A stretch of 64,000 nt of DNA, from assembly GCA_964291505.2 (NCBI GenBank), contig OZ220221.1:186001-250000 (forward strand). The letters run 5' to 3'. Shown piece by piece: positions 45,188-57,546 of this stretch. Both the position numbers and the translations under genes were made by a program. Source of the stretch: Kistimonas sp964291505. Lineage in GTDB: Bacteria > Pseudomonadota > Gammaproteobacteria > Pseudomonadales > Endozoicomonadaceae. Below the pieces are notes generated by a model, which ran no database searches, had not been told where the DNA came from, and worked only from the letters and a program-made list of their open reading frames with translations. Each line of letters starts with the position of its first letter. The first letter of the stretch is position 1.

Positions 45188-45936
45188 ATAGATCTATAAA
45201 CACCGCACTGTCTGTCCAGCAGCTCAGTTTTTCCTATGGCAACCGGATGGTACTGGACAATCTCTGCATCAGTTTTCCAGAAGGCAAAACGACGGCCATA
45301 CTGGGGCCATCCGGTAGCGGCAAAAGCACACTATTAAAGTTAATAGCAGGCCTTATTCAACCAGATACCGGCAGCATTACACCTGCCCCCCATAGCCTGA
45401 TCACTGGCTATGTATTTCAGGATTTCTGCCTCCTGCCCTGGCTGACAGTGCATGACAATATTGCGCTAGTTCTACGTCCACTTAGGCTATCCTCCGACGC
45501 CACTACAGAACGTATTCATGAAGTCTTAACGCTGACTGGCCTGCAACCTTTTGCTAATGCATTTCCTTATCAGCTGTCTGGTGGCATGCAACAGCGTGCA
45601 GGTCTGGCTCGAGCCATGGCCATTCATCCATCTCTTCTGTTGCTGGATGAACCCTTCTCGGCTATCGACGGCCAAACCCGCGAATTATTAATTGGGGAAT
45701 ATCAAAAACTCTGCAAACAATGGCCAGTAACACGCATTCTGATAACCCATCAACTGGACGATGCCTTTGACCTGGCAGATCAGCTTTTGCTGTTATCTTC
45801 ACGGCCAGCGAGGGTTCTCCAATGCATGGATTTGCCAGATGTAATATCGCCTACGCAACGGGATAAATTGAGATATGAAATCTGGCAACACCTGCAAAAA
45901 GAAGTACAGGCCAGTGACCGACAGGTAGTGAGGTAA
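45184..45936 (+). CDS. ABC importer ATP-binding protein, SsuB/TauB-like
   Basis: A 250-residue ATPase with Walker A GPSGSGKSTLLK (about residues 42-53), Q-loop G-Y-V-F-Q-D-F-C-L-L-P-W, signature LSGGMQQR, Walker B LLLLDEPFSAID and the switch His in L-I-T-H-Q-L-D-D-A. The Q-D-x-x-L-L-P-W motif is typical of the nitrate/taurine/sulfonate group. It energises the permease encoded 4 bp further on. It is coupled to the binding-protein gene by an ATGA overlap. Confidence 0.93.
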   Translation: MNRSINTALSVQQLSFSYGNRMVLDNLCISFPEGKTTAILGPSGSGKSTLLKLIAGLIQPDTGSITPAPHSLITGYVFQDFCLLPWLTVHDNIALVLRPLRLSSDATTERIHEVLTLTGLQPFANAFPYQLSGGMQQRAGLARAMAIHPSLLLLDEPFSAIDGQTRELLIGEYQKLCKQWPVTRILITHQLDDAFDLADQLLLLSSRPARVLQCMDLPDVISPTQRDKLRYEIWQHLQKEVQASDRQVVR

Positions 45937-45940
45937 CTCA

Positions 45941-46711
45941 TTGATTGAGAATAGAAAGCGTGGATGGTTGATCTCACTACTCAGCCTGTTTGTTGGCTTA
46001 TCACTATGGCAGGGCGTCAGTATGTTCAGGGAGGGAGGTTTAATCCCGTCCCCTTTGCAAATACTGGCAACATTTTATGACTTACTGCTCTCAGGTGAAC
46101 TGGGACGCCATACCGTTGTATCACTGGGCAGACTAGTGCCTGGTTGGTTACTTGGCATAGGCATTGGTGCAACCCTGGGCATCTTACTGGCTGTATCACG
46201 CCGGCTCTTTTATCTATTCATTCCCTGGCTGGCGTTGATTTTCCCAATACCAAAAATCGCGCTCTTTCCACTATTCATCATTTTGTTTGGTATTGGAGAC
46301 AGTTCACGCATCATCACCATCATGGCCGGCGTACTTTTCCCAACCCTGTTCTGTGTCTATCAGGGTGTTAAAGCCGTTCCTGGTAATCTTGTGGATATGG
46401 GCTGGAGTTTCCAGCTTTCCAAGACAACGATTATTCGACATATCATTCTGCCAGGTGCCTATCCCGGCTTATTCCTTGCCTTTCGACTGACAACCCCTAT
46501 CGCACTGATCGTCCTCGTCGCTGCGGAAATGCTGGGGGCACAGGAAGGCATTGGCTCATTGATTCTGGCCGCAGGTGGTATGGCACAAATGGATATTCTA
46601 TTTGCGGGGGTATTGGTACTCAGCCTGATTGGTCTAAGCGTGATGGTATTCTGGAACTGGCTGGAAGCACGAGTAATACACTGGCAATCGAATGTCAGCC
46701 TGTTCCGGTAA
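45941..46711 (+). CDS. ABC importer permease, SsuC/TauC-like
   Basis: A 256-residue inner-membrane permease with six helices. The conserved EAA-type cytoplasmic loop is around G-W-S-F-Q-L-S-K-T-T-I-I-R-H-I-I-L-P-G-A-Y-P-G. The N-terminal L-W-Q-G-V-S and G-G-L-I-P-S-P pattern fits the TauC/SsuC class. The start is TTG with GAGG seven bases upstream, 4 bp after the ATPase gene. It ends right where an IS66 transposase scar begins. Confidence 0.9.
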   Translation: MIENRKRGWLISLLSLFVGLSLWQGVSMFREGGLIPSPLQILATFYDLLLSGELGRHTVVSLGRLVPGWLLGIGIGATLGILLAVSRRLFYLFIPWLALIFPIPKIALFPLFIILFGIGDSSRIITIMAGVLFPTLFCVYQGVKAVPGNLVDMGWSFQLSKTTIIRHIILPGAYPGLFLAFRLTTPIALIVLVAAEMLGAQEGIGSLILAAGGMAQMDILFAGVLVLSLIGLSVMVFWNWLEARVIHWQSNVSLFR

Positions 46712-46713
46712 TC

Positions 46714-46854
46714 ATCAGTTTCTATCAGCGTGGCATTAAAGCCTGTGGGTTGGAGCCCTACAGCTATCTGAAAGAGGTCTTAACCCGTCTGCCGACGGCA
46801 GAGACTGTTGAGGATATCGACCATCACTTGCCTTGGAATATCCAGCCTGGATAG
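46714..46854 (+). pseudogene. IS66-family transposase remnant (C-terminal end only)
   Basis: Read in the frame ending TAG at 46852, the stretch gives G-I-K-A-C-G-L-E-P-Y-S-Y-L-K-E-V-L-T-R-L-P, then T-V-E-D-I-D-x-x-L-P-W-N. This is the last 45 residues of IS66 TnpC (the IS66 C-terminal element). No start, no catalytic DDE core and no terminal repeats are found nearby. It begins within three bases of the permease stop, so the insertion and its decay ended at this operon's edge. Confidence 0.8.
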
Positions 46855-47087
46855 TCAATCTGCGGGGGAATGACAGCTACCACATAAGCATGTTCGTTCT
46901 GATGTTTTAAATTTGAATCGACCAGTCTTATCGCTCGCCTGTCAACAGTGTCAGAGAATTCGTCTCTGCAGAGGCTGAGGAATAGTGGTAATCAGGTAGA
47001 GTTATACATTCAGGCCAGCTCACGATAGCAGCCTCTAAATTTGTCCAAACAGCAATCGCACCAAAAGTGTAATGGGATTCAGATAAC

Positions 47088-47115
47088 AAAAAACCCCGTA
47101 GCAAATGCTACGGGG
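47088..47115 (-). terminator. Rho-independent terminator of the rRNA operon
   Basis: Perfect 9-bp stem CCCCGTAGC/GCTACGGGG with a 4-base loop, followed on the minus strand by TTTTTT. It lies 15 bases beyond the last 5S gene. Confidence 0.95.
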
Positions 47116-47130
47116 CTTCTGATTTAGACG

Positions 47131-47245
47131 CTTGACGGTGACCTACTCTCACATGGGGAGACCCCACACTACCATCGGCGATAAAGCGTTTCACTTCCGA
47201 GTTCGGGATGGAATCGGGTGGTTCCACTTCTCTATTGCCGTCAAG
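47131..47245 (-). rRNA. rrf: 5S ribosomal RNA, second copy
   Basis: About 115 nt with complementary ends CTTGACGG/CCGTCAAG and the conserved loop E/C region (ATCGCCGATGGTAGTGTGGG). It differs from the first copy at many positions: the helix I ends, helix II/III (GGAACCACCCGATTCC) and the loop around AAACGCTTT. Compensating pairs in helix I suggest a functional RNA rather than a decayed one. Confidence 0.95.
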
Positions 47246-47290
47246 CAATTCTGTAGCAAACCGTCATCTGGACGTTTTGCGAAATTTAAA

Positions 47291-47407
47291 GTCTGGCGAT
47301 GACCTACTCTCACATGGGGAGACCCCACACTACCATCGGCGATGTATCGTTTCACTGCTGAGTTCGGGATGGGATCAGGTGGGGCCAATACTCTATGGTC
47401 GCCAGAC
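47291..47407 (-). rRNA. rrf: 5S ribosomal RNA, first copy
   Basis: About 117 nt with ends GTCTGGCG/CGCCAGAC and the full 5S secondary structure, including CCCGAACTCAG and GGTAGTGTGGG segments. It is the copy nearest the 23S gene. A 45-base spacer without tRNA separates it from the second copy. Confidence 0.96.
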
Positions 47408-47542
47408 AAAACTGGTTGAGATCGTAATGTTGATTCATCTTTATTGTTGAATCACCTTACGCTCTCCGGAATCTGTTGAATTTACTGCGCTCACACTCTC
47501 AACGATCTGCGTCGTTGGCGTTCAAATCGCTTTGGCGTTATA

Positions 47543-50443
<2,901 letters not shown>

Positions 50444-50714
50444 ATATAACCCAAAACAATTTCTGAATTAAATCCACAACCGAAGTTGTTCATTCAAATC
50501 AGGATCATCTTGATGATCAAACGCCTAGACCAACGCTACCTTTAAGTGCGTTGGATTTACTATACGATCGCCAGATCGTTTGCTTGAGAGTGCTCAGCAA
50601 CAGTAAAATTTTCAGATTCCAAATTTTTAAAGAACAAATGAAAGGACAACCAGCTTTCGCTGTTATCCAATCAAGCAATTCGTGTGGACGCTTACCCGAA
50701 ATGAGAATTTCGAT
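50444..50714 (-). other. 16S-23S internal spacer without tRNA genes
   Basis: A 271-base spacer. It holds a boxA-like antiterminator TGTTCTTTAA (50636 to 50627) and the 3' arm of the 16S processing stem (50671-50693). No tRNA-Ile, tRNA-Ala or tRNA-Glu is present: no T-loop GTTCGA-type element and no cloverleaf ends are seen. Confidence 0.85.
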
Positions 50715-52255
<1,541 letters not shown>

Positions 52256-52397
52256 AAATCGTGTGATGCTTAAGGCATCAAATCTGGCTCATCAGTTCGC
52301 AAGAACTACCTATCAATCGTAATGAATTAACAAGTGGTGCTTACTCATGATGAAAATCTTTGGTTATTTCCGAAGAAATAACTTTTCTCATCCGAGC

Positions 52398-52420
52398 AAG
52401 CGCCCACACGAATTGCTTGA
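52398..52420 (-). promoter_or_regulatory. 5' arm of the 16S processing stem
   Basis: Pairs with 50671-50693 over 23 positions with one mismatch, enclosing the whole 16S gene. This is the expected RNase III double-stranded target in the rRNA precursor. Confidence 0.85.
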
Positions 52421-52427
52421 TAATTTG

Positions 52428-52437
52428 TTAAAGAACA
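52428..52437 (-). promoter_or_regulatory. boxA antitermination site in the rRNA leader
   Basis: TGTTCTTTAA on the minus strand, the NusB/NusE-binding element; the same ten bases recur in the spacer at 50627-50636. Confidence 0.8.
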
Positions 52438-52497
52438 GATCGCTGAAAGTGATGCAGACTGCGTTTCGAGAACCTTGTCCGTTTCAGCGAGGCCGCC

Positions 52498-52525
52498 ATT
52501 CTACAGTGGCGGACTTCAGTGTCAA
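52498..52525 (-). promoter_or_regulatory. rRNA promoter P2
   Basis: TTGACA (52525 to 52520), 16-base spacer, TAGAAT (52503 to 52498), then a G+C-rich discriminator. The bases before the -35, GTGAAACAAGCGC, are nearly the same as those before P1. Confidence 0.8.
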
Positions 52526-52577
52526 GCGCTTGTTTCACCCGGTGAACCGGAGAGCGAAGCTCGTTGACAGGCGGCGC

Positions 52578-52605
52578 ATTTTACAGCGTTTCGGCCTTGT
52601 GTCAA
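52578..52605 (-). promoter_or_regulatory. rRNA promoter P1
   Basis: TTGACA (52605 to 52600), 16-base spacer, TAAAAT (52583 to 52578), then GCGCCGCC, a stringent-type discriminator. It lies 80 bases upstream of P2 and shares its upstream sequence ATGAAACAAGCGA. Confidence 0.82.
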
Positions 52606-52745
52606 TCGCTTGTTTCATCCTGTGGATAATCCTGCGTTTGACGACCGGGTCGCTAAGAAACTAACCGCAACAGGAGGCGAATTATAGAGTGCTGACGCCT
52701 CCCGCCTAGTGTGTAAATACACCTATCTTTCAACCAGCGCCTATT

Positions 52746-53741
52746 TCAGGCGCGATGAAAATCAAATGCCAAAACATCCGCAATCTGCCGGGTCTGCGCC
52801 ATCAACATATGTAGCCGATCAATACCCATGGCTACACCGGCACAATCCGGGAAGCCTTCTTTTAGTGCGTCGACCATGCGTTGATCATAGGGATAGACTG
52901 GGCGCCCCAAAGACTTTCTTTCTTCCTGATCATTACGGAAACGCGCATCCTGCTCATCACCATCCGCTAACTCATGATAACCATTGGCCAGTTCAACACC
53001 ATTAATGAACAGTTCGAACCGCGCAGAAACCTGCTGACCCGCCTTATCCGTCATGATGCGAGACAACGCTGACATGGAGGCCGGAAAGTCATAGACATAG
53101 ACACCTTCCAGCTGGCCGTTTTCACACCCGCCCAGCTCTGGTTCGATAACTGCGGAAAACAACAGATCCAACCAATCGTTACGCGCCAGTCCCTGAAGCG
53201 AGGCATCGACCTTTTCATGAACAAGTTTTTCGAGCGCCCGATCACTTGCTGTATGGGGATTAATCTCAAAATACTGTTCAAATAGTTGTTGATAACTGTA
53301 GCGACCGATTTCCCGGAAAGGTGTGACAGAAGAGAGTAATGCCGAGACATCATCCATTAATGCATGGTGATCAATCCCAAGCCTGTACCATTCCAGCATG
53401 GTGAATTCCGGATTATGGCGACCACCAGCTTCACCATTACGAAATACCCGACCCAGGTAATAAATATCCTCTGAACCTGCGGCCAGCAGCCGTTTCATTG
53501 GAAATTCGGGGGAGGTATGAAGATAGACCGTCTGCCGTGCACTGGTCCCTAAGGGACAAAACTCTGCACTGAAACTGTCGATATGCGGATCTACCGTGGC
53601 AGCACAGGAGAGCATCGGTGTTTCCACTTCCAACACCTGTTCGGCATGGAAATACTCACGGATACCCCGCAACAACTCGCCGCGCCGACGCAATTCAGAA
53701 AACGATGCAGACGGTTTCCAGTCGTCATGCTCTACAGCCAT
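52746..53741 (-). CDS. epmA: Elongation factor P--(R)-beta-lysine ligase EpmA
   Basis: A 331-residue paralogue of the class II lysyl-tRNA synthetase catalytic core that attaches (R)-beta-lysine to EF-P. Motif 2 F-R-N-G-E-A-G-G-R-H-N-P-E-F-T-M-L-E-W-Y and motif 3 G-V-A-M-G-I-D-R-L-H-M-L-M are present, and there is no anticodon-binding domain, which separates EpmA from LysRS. E. coli EpmA has 325 residues. Its substrate EF-P is encoded 106 bp upstream on the same strand. No EpmB gene lies in the window. Orientation relative to psd and efp is as in E. coli. Confidence 0.96.
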   Translation of the reverse strand: MAVEHDDWKPSASFSELRRRGELLRGIREYFHAEQVLEVETPMLSCAATVDPHIDSFSAEFCPLGTSARQTVYLHTSPEFPMKRLLAAGSEDIYYLGRVFRNGEAGGRHNPEFTMLEWYRLGIDHHALMDDVSALLSSVTPFREIGRYSYQQLFEQYFEINPHTASDRALEKLVHEKVDASLQGLARNDWLDLLFSAVIEPELGGCENGQLEGVYVYDFPASMSALSRIMTDKAGQQVSARFELFINGVELANGYHELADGDEQDARFRNDQEERKSLGRPVYPYDQRMVDALKEGFPDCAGVAMGIDRLHMLMAQTRQIADVLAFDFHRA

Positions 53742-53803
53742 GGCAGCCTCAATGCTAGTCAGTTAAAAAAGAGGTCAGGAGAAGATAGCGGATTTCTGGC
53801 AAG

Positions 53804-53840
53804 AAAAAAGGCGGGACGGGCCCGGACACCAGCCCGGGCC
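53804..53840 (-). terminator. Possible terminator after efp
   Basis: Seven-bp stem GGCCCGG/CCGGGCC and a run of six T on the minus strand, separated by nine bases. It begins 8 bases after the efp stop. Read-through into epmA is possible because the T-run is offset. Confidence 0.5.
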
Positions 53841-53847
53841 GAACAGA

Positions 53848-54417
53848 TTACTTCACGCGACCGACGTATTCACCGGTACGGGTGTCAATCTTCAGCACTT
53901 CACCTTCAGTGATGAACAGGGGCACCTTGACCACAGCACCAGTGCTCAGGGTTGCCGGCTTGGTAGCGCCGGTAGCAGTATCACCTTTCAGGCCCGGATC
54001 AGTCTGGGTAACTTCCAGGAATACGAAGTTCGGCGGCGCTACGGACAGGGGGGAACCGTTGTACAGGGTAACGGTGTAAACTTCCTGCTCCTTGAGCCAG
54101 TTGATGGTGTCGCCTACGGCTTCCTTGCTGGCAGCGTGCTGCTCGAAAGAACCATCGGTCATCATGAAGTGGTAGAACTCACCGTCGGTGTAGAGATATT
54201 CCATGTCCAGATCGATGACATCCGCCGCCTCAAGGGATTCACCAGACTTGAAGGTCCGTTCCCAGACACGATTGGTCATCAGGTTGCGCAGACGTACGCG
54301 GTTGAACGCCTGGCCCTTGCCCGGCTTAACGAATTCGTTCTCCAGAATGACGCAGGGATCACCCTCAAGCATCACCTTCAGGCCGGAGCGAAATTCGTTG
54401 GTACTATAGTTAGCCAT
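53848..54417 (-). CDS. efp: Translation elongation factor P
   Basis: Relieves ribosome stalling at polyproline by binding next to the P-site tRNA. The 189 residues form three beta-barrel domains (KOW-like 1-65, OB 66-128, C-terminal 130-189). The tip loop E-F-V-K-P-G-K-G-Q-A-F carries the Lys (near residue 34) that EpmA modifies; EpmA is encoded next door. C-terminal D-T-R-T-G-E-Y-V-G-R matches the family end. Length equals E. coli EF-P (188). Confidence 0.98.
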   Translation of the reverse strand: MANYSTNEFRSGLKVMLEGDPCVILENEFVKPGKGQAFNRVRLRNLMTNRVWERTFKSGESLEAADVIDLDMEYLYTDGEFYHFMMTDGSFEQHAASKEAVGDTINWLKEQEVYTVTLYNGSPLSVAPPNFVFLEVTQTDPGLKGDTATGATKPATLSTGAVVKVPLFITEGEVLKIDTRTGEYVGRVK

Positions 54418-54509
54418 CAGGATTACACCCTAAAAAATCGACAATTATATAGACTCCATACTCATCCGTGAATTTTTATCCCTGACAGCATGCCTTCTGG
54501 GTACGAATA

Positions 54510-55733
54510 CTAAGTCTCTCCGGAGATTTCAACGTCGGAATGGCTGACCTGCCGATGATAGTCCTGCGAGGCAGGACGCAGCATGACCACGATAGCCAGC
54601 GCAATAATAACCGCCGCAAATAGCCTGAACGCATCCGGGACAGACAACCAGGTCGCCGCAACACCCGCCAATATCCCGCTGATAGCCGGTATCACCTGGC
54701 TAATCATGGTGTAAACACTCATGACACGGCCGCGGGCATGCTCAGGTGCAAAATGCTGTAGCCCGGCCACAATCAGACTGATACTCAATCCACCAGCGAT
54801 ACTTGCCACCAGCAGGGCCACTGCTGACAGGACAATATCCGTAATAACGGTCAGCAGACTGATGGAAAAAGCCCCCACCACCACAGCAGCGAGTAATCGA
54901 TAGGGCGAGACAATTTTATTCTGGAGGGCCAGCGTCAATAAGCCTCCGATGACCAAACCCACTGCGACAAGACTTAGATAAGCTCCCTGCTCAGCATCGG
55001 TAATATTTAGCTGAATATTGCTCAGCGAAGGAAGCAATACCTGAATGGGCCCCATCAGTAAGTAACAAATGAGTGCAACAAGGATTAGATAGACCAAAGA
55101 CGGCTGGGCACTGAACAAACGGCTGATTTCCCGAAACTGTTGCATCACTGTTGAGGATCGGTCATTCACTACATCTATTTTCAATCCAAACAACAGCGCT
55201 GATGAAAAGAACATAAGCAGAGTCGCAATCAGAAAGACCGTTTCCCATCCACCTCCTGCAAGAAGCACTTTTACTATATAGGGTGCCAAACCAAAGCCCG
55301 ACATCACGATCAAATTCAGGGCAACAGTAGCCACTGGCAAAGCGTGCTGACGAGAATAATAGGGCAACGCCGCAAACCGTGCGGGCGCGACAAACGACCA
55401 TGCAACCCCCGTCAGGAAAGACGCCAGAAGAAATAGCAGCATTCTTTCTTCAACAAAACGGCTTACTCCCAGGTACAACGCGAATAACGCCAGCAGATAC
55501 CCATTTTGTGCAATCAGCAACACCTTTCTCGGCGAATAGCGATCACAAAATACGCCGGCAAACCAGGCAAATACCAACGGTGGTCCAAAACACAGGCCAT
55601 AACCGACACCCGCCATAAGATGAGAATCAAACCAGTCAGCAGCCAGAAAAATGATGCTGTAATTGATCATATGTCCTGCCAGGAACGCCGACAGGCATGA
55701 ACATAAAAATAAAATAAATCGCACTGACGCCAC
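54510..55733 (-). CDS. MFS transporter, EntS/MFS_3-like
   Basis: A 407-residue transporter with about twelve helices. G-Y-G-L-C-F-G-P-P-L-V-F-A-W-F-A-G-V-F-C-D-R-Y-S-P-R-K-V gives the loop 2-3 signature of the MFS_3 group, whose known members include siderophore exporter EntS and macrolide pumps. It is the last gene of the five-gene operon and starts (GTG) 5 bp after the stop of the propeller gene, so translation is coupled. Its job is presumably export or uptake of the compound handled by the operon. There is no clear ribosome site of its own. Confidence 0.82.
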   Translation of the reverse strand: MASVRFILFLCSCLSAFLAGHMINYSIIFLAADWFDSHLMAGVGYGLCFGPPLVFAWFAGVFCDRYSPRKVLLIAQNGYLLALFALYLGVSRFVEERMLLFLLASFLTGVAWSFVAPARFAALPYYSRQHALPVATVALNLIVMSGFGLAPYIVKVLLAGGGWETVFLIATLLMFFSSALLFGLKIDVVNDRSSTVMQQFREISRLFSAQPSLVYLILVALICYLLMGPIQVLLPSLSNIQLNITDAEQGAYLSLVAVGLVIGGLLTLALQNKIVSPYRLLAAVVVGAFSISLLTVITDIVLSAVALLVASIAGGLSISLIVAGLQHFAPEHARGRVMSVYTMISQVIPAISGILAGVAATWLSVPDAFRLFAAVIIALAIVVMLRPASQDYHRQVSHSDVEISGET

Positions 55734-55737
55734 TGTA

Positions 55738-57525
55738 TTAATTGTAATTAGGACGAAGCCTGATCAATGTCGGTTGTCCATCTTCAATATGCCAGCTGGG
55801 AAAGCTGGAATTGGTTGTAAACACATCACCATTGGGAGCGATTTCCACGTCACGGGTAAATGTCACCCGTTTAGGCATGGGGTAATGCGACCAGTTTTCT
55901 GTTCCAATATCAAAACGGTACAGGGCATCTGACGTATTGCCATTGACCCAGACGACATCACGCGTTCGATCCACATTCAAGGAGTATGGGGTTTCGCTGC
56001 CAAGCGGTTCTACTGGCAGTGGATAGTTATGGAAGGTTTCTGTTTCAGGGTCGAATTTAACAATCATGGACTCCGGAAAAGCCGCAATCCATAAATTGCC
56101 TTTTGAATCCGAACGTAACCGGCGCGGCCCAGTGAACGGCGTGTCATAGATCGTGACCTGCTTTGTTTCGGCATCGATTTTACCGATGGAATCCGCCAAT
56201 AGCCGGGCAAACCAGATATCACCATTCGGCGTAATATCGATACCATAGGGCATGGGAAGCCCTGAAGATTGTTCATCAATACTCACCCAGTTCGCCAGAG
56301 GCAGTCCCCAATCCATCAGTTTCAGAATCAGTCCCATGGACGAAATGGTCATGCTTTCCTGAACATTGCGGGAGGGCAAATCAAACATGTCAAAAGCCTT
56401 GGTATCACGGTCAAACATGGCGATCTGGTTAGATAATGCCATGGTGAACCACACCCTATCCTGATCATCAATGCGAATAGTGTGCGGGTAATACCCCTCC
56501 TCCATCGGGTGGTTGGTAAACGCCTTTGTCCGTGGATTGAATTCAACGATGCGCTGTTGATATGACGTGGTAATAAAAATATTGCCATCGCGAGGAGATT
56601 CAGCGAATGAATGAATGCCTGCATAGGTTTCATGCTTGGGAAACGTCGCCAGCCGCGCCCCCATCAGGCCGCCATGTTTATCATCCTCCTCTCGCTTGAG
56701 TTTATAGACGGTAAATTGGCCGGTTTTGGGATCAATTTCATACAACCGGTCCTGAAGATTGTCACCGACGTATACCAACCCCGAACTGTGATACAGCAGG
56801 TCATGCATCTGTGAAAAGGCATCACCAATCGGCCAGGCTGTGATATCCGTTCCCTGCAATTCTTCTGACCATGGCGTACCTTCCGGTATTTGTTCCGGGT
56901 TTTCGTACAGCGTCTGATAACTCTCAGCCAATAATCCCGGCAACACTTCCCGTGCGTCATCATGAATACGCGCGCCATAACCAATCATCCGCTCCATGAC
57001 TTCCCTCCAGTTGTCTTCAGGCCTTGGACGACGGAAAAAATGTGAGCCTTGCTGATGGCAGAAACCACACTGGAGTATGTAATGTTTTTTTAGTTCCGGA
57101 TCTTTTGACAAATCCAAAGCCGCCAGCCAAGTATTAGCCGGCCGAGATTCAGCCAATAGCAACGGATCTGAAATGCGCTTCATCGTGACAGTGAGATCTT
57201 CATCACCTGCCTGTTCAATCGTGACATCTTCTCTGCCAGGTGCTCTTACACGAATTCTGACTTCCTGATCCTGATAATCAGTAAACGAGACATGACCTCC
57301 CGCATCAGTAAACCGTGTATTAATGTTCACCGTCTGGTTGAGTTTGCCTGCCGGCGGATAACCGAAATCTGATTTATCAATGTTGTATCCGTCAACCGGC
57401 GCCTGCATGACCATAACATTCTCAAGAGGTTCGCCTGGCTCATTAATGACTGTGATCGTATTTCCATAAGCAATGTGAGAAACCAACAACAGGAACAGCA
57501 GCCCGGAAGACCGACGATACAACAT
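55738..57525 (-). CDS. Exported haem-motif plus beta-propeller protein (Vgb/SMP-30-like)
   Basis: A 595-residue exported protein. Signal peptide 1-21; a carboxypeptidase-regulatory-like beta domain at about 24-117; a short cytochrome-c-like segment with one CGFCH haem site (Cys153, Cys156, His157) at about 145-215; then a long propeller (about 230-590) with repeated D-x-D/N-G-x-I/V-W-F and F-D-x-x-T-x-x-F units. The propeller resembles virginiamycin B lyase and SMP-30 lactonases. Enzymatic function, redox partner and substrate are unknown. It sits between an epimerase gene (21 bp) and an MFS gene (4 bp), so it belongs to one operon. Confidence 0.78.
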   Translation of the reverse strand: MLYRRSSGLLFLLLVSHIAYGNTITVINEPGEPLENVMVMQAPVDGYNIDKSDFGYPPAGKLNQTVNINTRFTDAGGHVSFTDYQDQEVRIRVRAPGREDVTIEQAGDEDLTVTMKRISDPLLLAESRPANTWLAALDLSKDPELKKHYILQCGFCHQQGSHFFRRPRPEDNWREVMERMIGYGARIHDDAREVLPGLLAESYQTLYENPEQIPEGTPWSEELQGTDITAWPIGDAFSQMHDLLYHSSGLVYVGDNLQDRLYEIDPKTGQFTVYKLKREEDDKHGGLMGARLATFPKHETYAGIHSFAESPRDGNIFITTSYQQRIVEFNPRTKAFTNHPMEEGYYPHTIRIDDQDRVWFTMALSNQIAMFDRDTKAFDMFDLPSRNVQESMTISSMGLILKLMDWGLPLANWVSIDEQSSGLPMPYGIDITPNGDIWFARLLADSIGKIDAETKQVTIYDTPFTGPRRLRSDSKGNLWIAAFPESMIVKFDPETETFHNYPLPVEPLGSETPYSLNVDRTRDVVWVNGNTSDALYRFDIGTENWSHYPMPKRVTFTRDVEIAPNGDVFTTNSSFPSWHIEDGQPTLIRLRPNYN

Positions 57526-57546
57526 GGCTTTTCCCTCTTATTCTTA

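Noticed and set aside
50444..50714. A tRNA-Ile or tRNA-Ala gene in the spacer
   Set aside because: No cloverleaf, anticodon loop context or T-loop consensus was found on the minus strand.
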